This document shows positions 5,107 to 7,329 of a DNA stretch of 7,329 nucleotides, in pieces (positions within the stretch are counted from its first letter, which is position 1; every line of letters begins with the position of its first letter). Origin of the DNA: Bacillota bacterium (GTDB lineage: Bacteria; Bacillota; Dethiobacteria; DTU022); assembly GCA_012797095.1 (NCBI GenBank), contig JAAZPS010000184.1, positions 1-7,329 of the forward strand, given 5' to 3'. Under the pieces are notes generated by a model. The model did no database searches. It saw only the letters and a program-made list of their open reading frames with translations, and was not told the origin of the DNA. The position numbers were made by a program, and so were the translations under genes.

Positions 5107-7002
5107 ATGTTGAACATATTACAGGAAACCTTAAGATTTCCAAGGAGAGTGAGAGCGATTAAGAATTACAATCTGGACACTATTGCAGGCACCTATCAAC
5201 GTAATGCGGATATGTACCCCCAGAAGATCATCCTGAAGTCGAGATATGACGCGGCAGGCCGCCGGACCGATCAGGTTCACAACTTTACCTGGGCTGAGGT
5301 TAACAGTATAACCTGGGATCTGTCGTGCGCCCTGTATGCCCTCGGTTTCAGGGAATTCGACCGTCTGGCTGTCTTCGCCCCGAATCGCCCCCGGTTCATG
5401 TTTGCCGCGGGGGGTGGCTTATTTATCAGGGGGGCCATGGTTCCGATCTACTCGACCAGCAAAACTGAAGATGTCTGGTGGATCCTCCACGATTCCGAAG
5501 CGCGCTTCTGCTTCTGCTCCGACAGGGAGCAGCTGGAGAAGGTTCTCGGGGTCAAGGACCGCCTGGAAAAGCTGGAGAAGATCATCGTCATGACTCCCCA
5601 GGATAAAAAATATGATGAGATGGTCGTCGATTTCAACGAATTTCGGGAATTCGGGGAGAAAAACCGGCATCTGAAGCCGCAACTGGAGAAGATCACCGAG
5701 GCAGCCGATGAAGAGGATATTGCCACGATTTTCTACACCTCCGGCACCACCGGCAAACCCAAGGGAGTCATGCTCACCAACAAGAATATCGTCAGTCAGA
5801 GATTGATCATGTCCGAACTGGGTTTTCGATCGGTCGATACCTGGATGGCCCACCTGCCCTTCTGCCATTCCTACGGCTTTTCGGCTGATCTGATGGGCTG
5901 CGGTTATCTACCGGGAGTGATGGCCGTGGTCGATTCACTGGATACAGAGGAGATCCGCTGGGCCCTGAGCACGTACCGGCCCACGGTGATGAATTCGGTG
6001 CCCCGGCTGTGGGAAAAAATATATCTCCAGATCAACTCCCTCCTTCAGGAGCGGACCGCCTTTATCCAGAAATATTTCTGGTGGGCCAGCAAGATCGGCA
6101 GCGAGGCCTTCCTGCTGAAAAATCAGAACAAGAAGGTCCCCTTCTCCATGAAATTAAAACTGGCCTTATGCCAGCCGATCTTTTTGATCGTCAAGAGTAA
6201 AGCGGGATTGAACCGGTTGCGCTTCTGCACAACCGGGGGAGCCGCCATCAGCAGCGATCTGATCATCTTCTTCGGCGGCCTCGGGATCCATATCTACCAG
6301 GGCTACGGTCTCACCGAAACCAGCCCGATCATCAACGTGAACACGCTGAAACATAACCGCATCGGCACTGTGGGCAAGCCCCTTCCGGGGATGGAGGAGA
6401 AGATCGATCTGGACGGTGAGATCCTCGTGCGGGGGCCCCAGGTGATGAAGGGCTACTGGAAGAACCCCGAGGCGAACAAGGAGGTCTTCACCTCGGACGG
6501 TTATTTCAGAACCGGCGATGTTGGTTTTATCGACAACGAGGGCTATCTGACGATCACCGACCGCAAGAAAGAGCTGCTCAAGACCAGCGGCGGAAAATAT
6601 GTGGCTCCCCAGCCCATCGAGAACGCTTTCAACACCGACCCCTATATCGAGCAGGTCGTGGTGGTCGGCGAAAGCAGGAAGCATATTGCCGCCCTGGTTG
6701 TGCCCGAATTCGAGGCGCTGGAAAAATGGGCCAAAGAGAAGGGGATCAGCTACCGTGATTACCGTGAGCTGATCGGGGACAGCCGCGTGAAGGAGCTGAT
6801 CCAGGCGAGCATCGAGGGGGTCAACCAGAATCTGGCCGGGTATGAACAGATCAAGAAATACCGGATCGTTGACCAGCCTTTTACCGAGGAGGGCGGTGAG
6901 CTGACGCCCAGCCTGAAGATAAAGCGGCGGGTGGTCGATCAGAAATACAAGGCGCTGATCGACGAGATGTACCCGGCGGAAGATACCTTCTCTGTTTCCT
7001 AA
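5107..7002 (+). CDS. Long-chain acyl-CoA synthetase (AMP-forming), paralogue 2
   Basis: This 631-residue enzyme has the same activity class and motif order as the upstream paralogue. It has the P-loop 'YTSGTTGKPKG' (210-220), 'LPFCHSYGF' (250-258), 'YQGYGLTETSP' (397-407), 'TGD' (469-471), hinge 'RKKELLKTSGG' (486-496) and 'TPSLKIKRR' with catalytic Lys604. Compared with paralogue 1 it has about 15 extra N-terminal residues ('MLNILQETLRFPRRVRAIK'), basic and amphipathic in look, perhaps for membrane contact. The identity between the two rises towards the C terminus and is lowest in the first 200 residues and the 318-350 insertion. The first codons are AT-rich (ATT, TTA, AGA), unlike the GC-rich body. 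ATG 5107 is chosen with AAGGA at 12 nt; GTG 5149 follows AAGGAG by only 1 nt and is unlikely. The gene lies between two terminators, so it is a separate unit. Whether the two copies differ in substrate or in conditions of expression cannot be decided here. Confidence 0.94.
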   Translation: MLNILQETLRFPRRVRAIKNYNLDTIAGTYQRNADMYPQKIILKSRYDAAGRRTDQVHNFTWAEVNSITWDLSCALYALGFREFDRLAVFAPNRPRFMFAAGGGLFIRGAMVPIYSTSKTEDVWWILHDSEARFCFCSDREQLEKVLGVKDRLEKLEKIIVMTPQDKKYDEMVVDFNEFREFGEKNRHLKPQLEKITEAADEEDIATIFYTSGTTGKPKGVMLTNKNIVSQRLIMSELGFRSVDTWMAHLPFCHSYGFSADLMGCGYLPGVMAVVDSLDTEEIRWALSTYRPTVMNSVPRLWEKIYLQINSLLQERTAFIQKYFWWASKIGSEAFLLKNQNKKVPFSMKLKLALCQPIFLIVKSKAGLNRLRFCTTGGAAISSDLIIFFGGLGIHIYQGYGLTETSPIINVNTLKHNRIGTVGKPLPGMEEKIDLDGEILVRGPQVMKGYWKNPEANKEVFTSDGYFRTGDVGFIDNEGYLTITDRKKELLKTSGGKYVAPQPIENAFNTDPYIEQVVVVGESRKHIAALVVPEFEALEKWAKEKGISYRDYRELIGDSRVKELIQASIEGVNQNLAGYEQIKKYRIVDQPFTEEGGELTPSLKIKRRVVDQKYKALIDEMYPAEDTFSVS

Positions 7003-7026
7003 AAGCTTGGCCTTCCGAATATGGAG

Positions 7027-7061
7027 AGCCGGAGGCGGCCTTGGTCAGCCTCCGGCTTTTT
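7027..7061 (+). terminator. Intrinsic terminator after acyl-CoA synthetase 2
   Basis: AGCCGGAGGC (7027-7036) pairs perfectly with GCCTCCGGCT (7048-7057) across an 11-nt loop, and T5 (7057-7061) follows. It begins 24 nt after the stop codon. Confidence 0.85.
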
Positions 7062-7100
7062 GCGCTCCGCTGAACCGGCGGCAGCGGGGTTTTGCCCTCG

Positions 7101-7329
7101 TTAATGCGTGTCAACGATACCAGGTGATTTGAGAATAGTGTGATTCTTCGATCTTGGCGTAAGTTTCCGAACGAGTGAAGGAATTTCTCGTTCTCGTTGA
7201 ATATGTTCAGGTATTACCGGATCTCTCCAGATAACCAACGGTTCCCGAGACGATCCAATCAGATCAACGACACGAGCCAGCGCCGGCAGACTACTTCTTC
7301 AAAGTGTGATACCACCGATTCAGGATCAA
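7101..7329 (-). pseudogene. Unrecognised coding-like remnant, partial and probably frameshifted
   Basis: Read on the minus strand, a frame is open from 7298 down to a TAA at 7103-7101. It gives 65 residues with ordinary protein character, including 'LARVVDLIGSSREPLVIW' and ending 'ILKSPGIVDTH'. It contains no ATG start. Just upstream on the same strand, a different frame reads 'DPESVVSHFEEVVCRRW' from the window edge (7327) and stops at about 7260. Joining them around 7280-7290 would need a single-base frameshift. The fragment would then be the 3' end of a gene entering from the right, convergent with synthetase 2. Base composition is less GC-rich than the other genes. I do not recognise the family. 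It could also be chance open frame in intergenic DNA. Confidence 0.3.

Noticed and set aside
1..7329. tRNA, rRNA or insertion-sequence genes
   Set aside because: No cloverleaf with a GTTCRA-type T-loop and CCA end, no rRNA-like stretch and no transposase motifs were seen on either strand.

Overview
The window is a GC-rich bacterial segment. Four plus-strand genes form two functional blocks, followed by the end of a possible broken gene on the minus strand. No marker gene fixes the taxon. The window has very strong Shine-Dalgarno sequences (one pairs with 13 nt of the usual 16S rRNA 3' end), GTG and TTG starts, short GC-rich intrinsic terminators, a sigma-A/sigma-70-type promoter and dispersed REP-like repeats. 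Together these are most compatible with a GC-rich Bacillota lineage such as the syntrophic or Desulfotomaculum-like groups. That placement is inference.

Layout. Positions 1-762 are non-coding and filled with repeats. A composite repeat occurs twice (105-381 and 399-613). Each copy carries a REP-like element, a tandem array of about 20-nt units and a 29-bp perfect palindrome; the copies differ mainly by three tandem units. Positions 763-2823 hold two tandem carbon-nitrogen hydrolase (nitrilase superfamily) genes. The first keeps the fold but has lost all three catalytic residues (Glu, Lys and Cys are Gly, Gln and Gly). The second has an intact Glu-Lys-Cys triad. A large GC-rich hairpin follows. 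Positions 2967-4922 hold a promoter, an exceptional ribosome binding site and a long-chain acyl-CoA synthetase closed by an intrinsic terminator. Positions 4988-7061 hold a second, closely related acyl-CoA synthetase. A 19-bp palindrome covers its ribosome binding site, and it has its own terminator. From 7101 to the right edge the minus strand shows an unrecognised coding-like remnant with a probable frameshift.

How the genes may work together. Both ligases should activate fatty or related carboxylic acids with ATP and CoA, feeding beta-oxidation or lipid synthesis. The intact hydrolase could release a carboxylate (plus ammonia or an amine) from an amide or nitrile, which a ligase could then activate. 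The triad-less hydrolase could be a structural or regulatory partner of its neighbour. These links rest on gene order only. The promoter and terminators indicate at least three transcription units: the hydrolase pair, ligase 1 and ligase 2.
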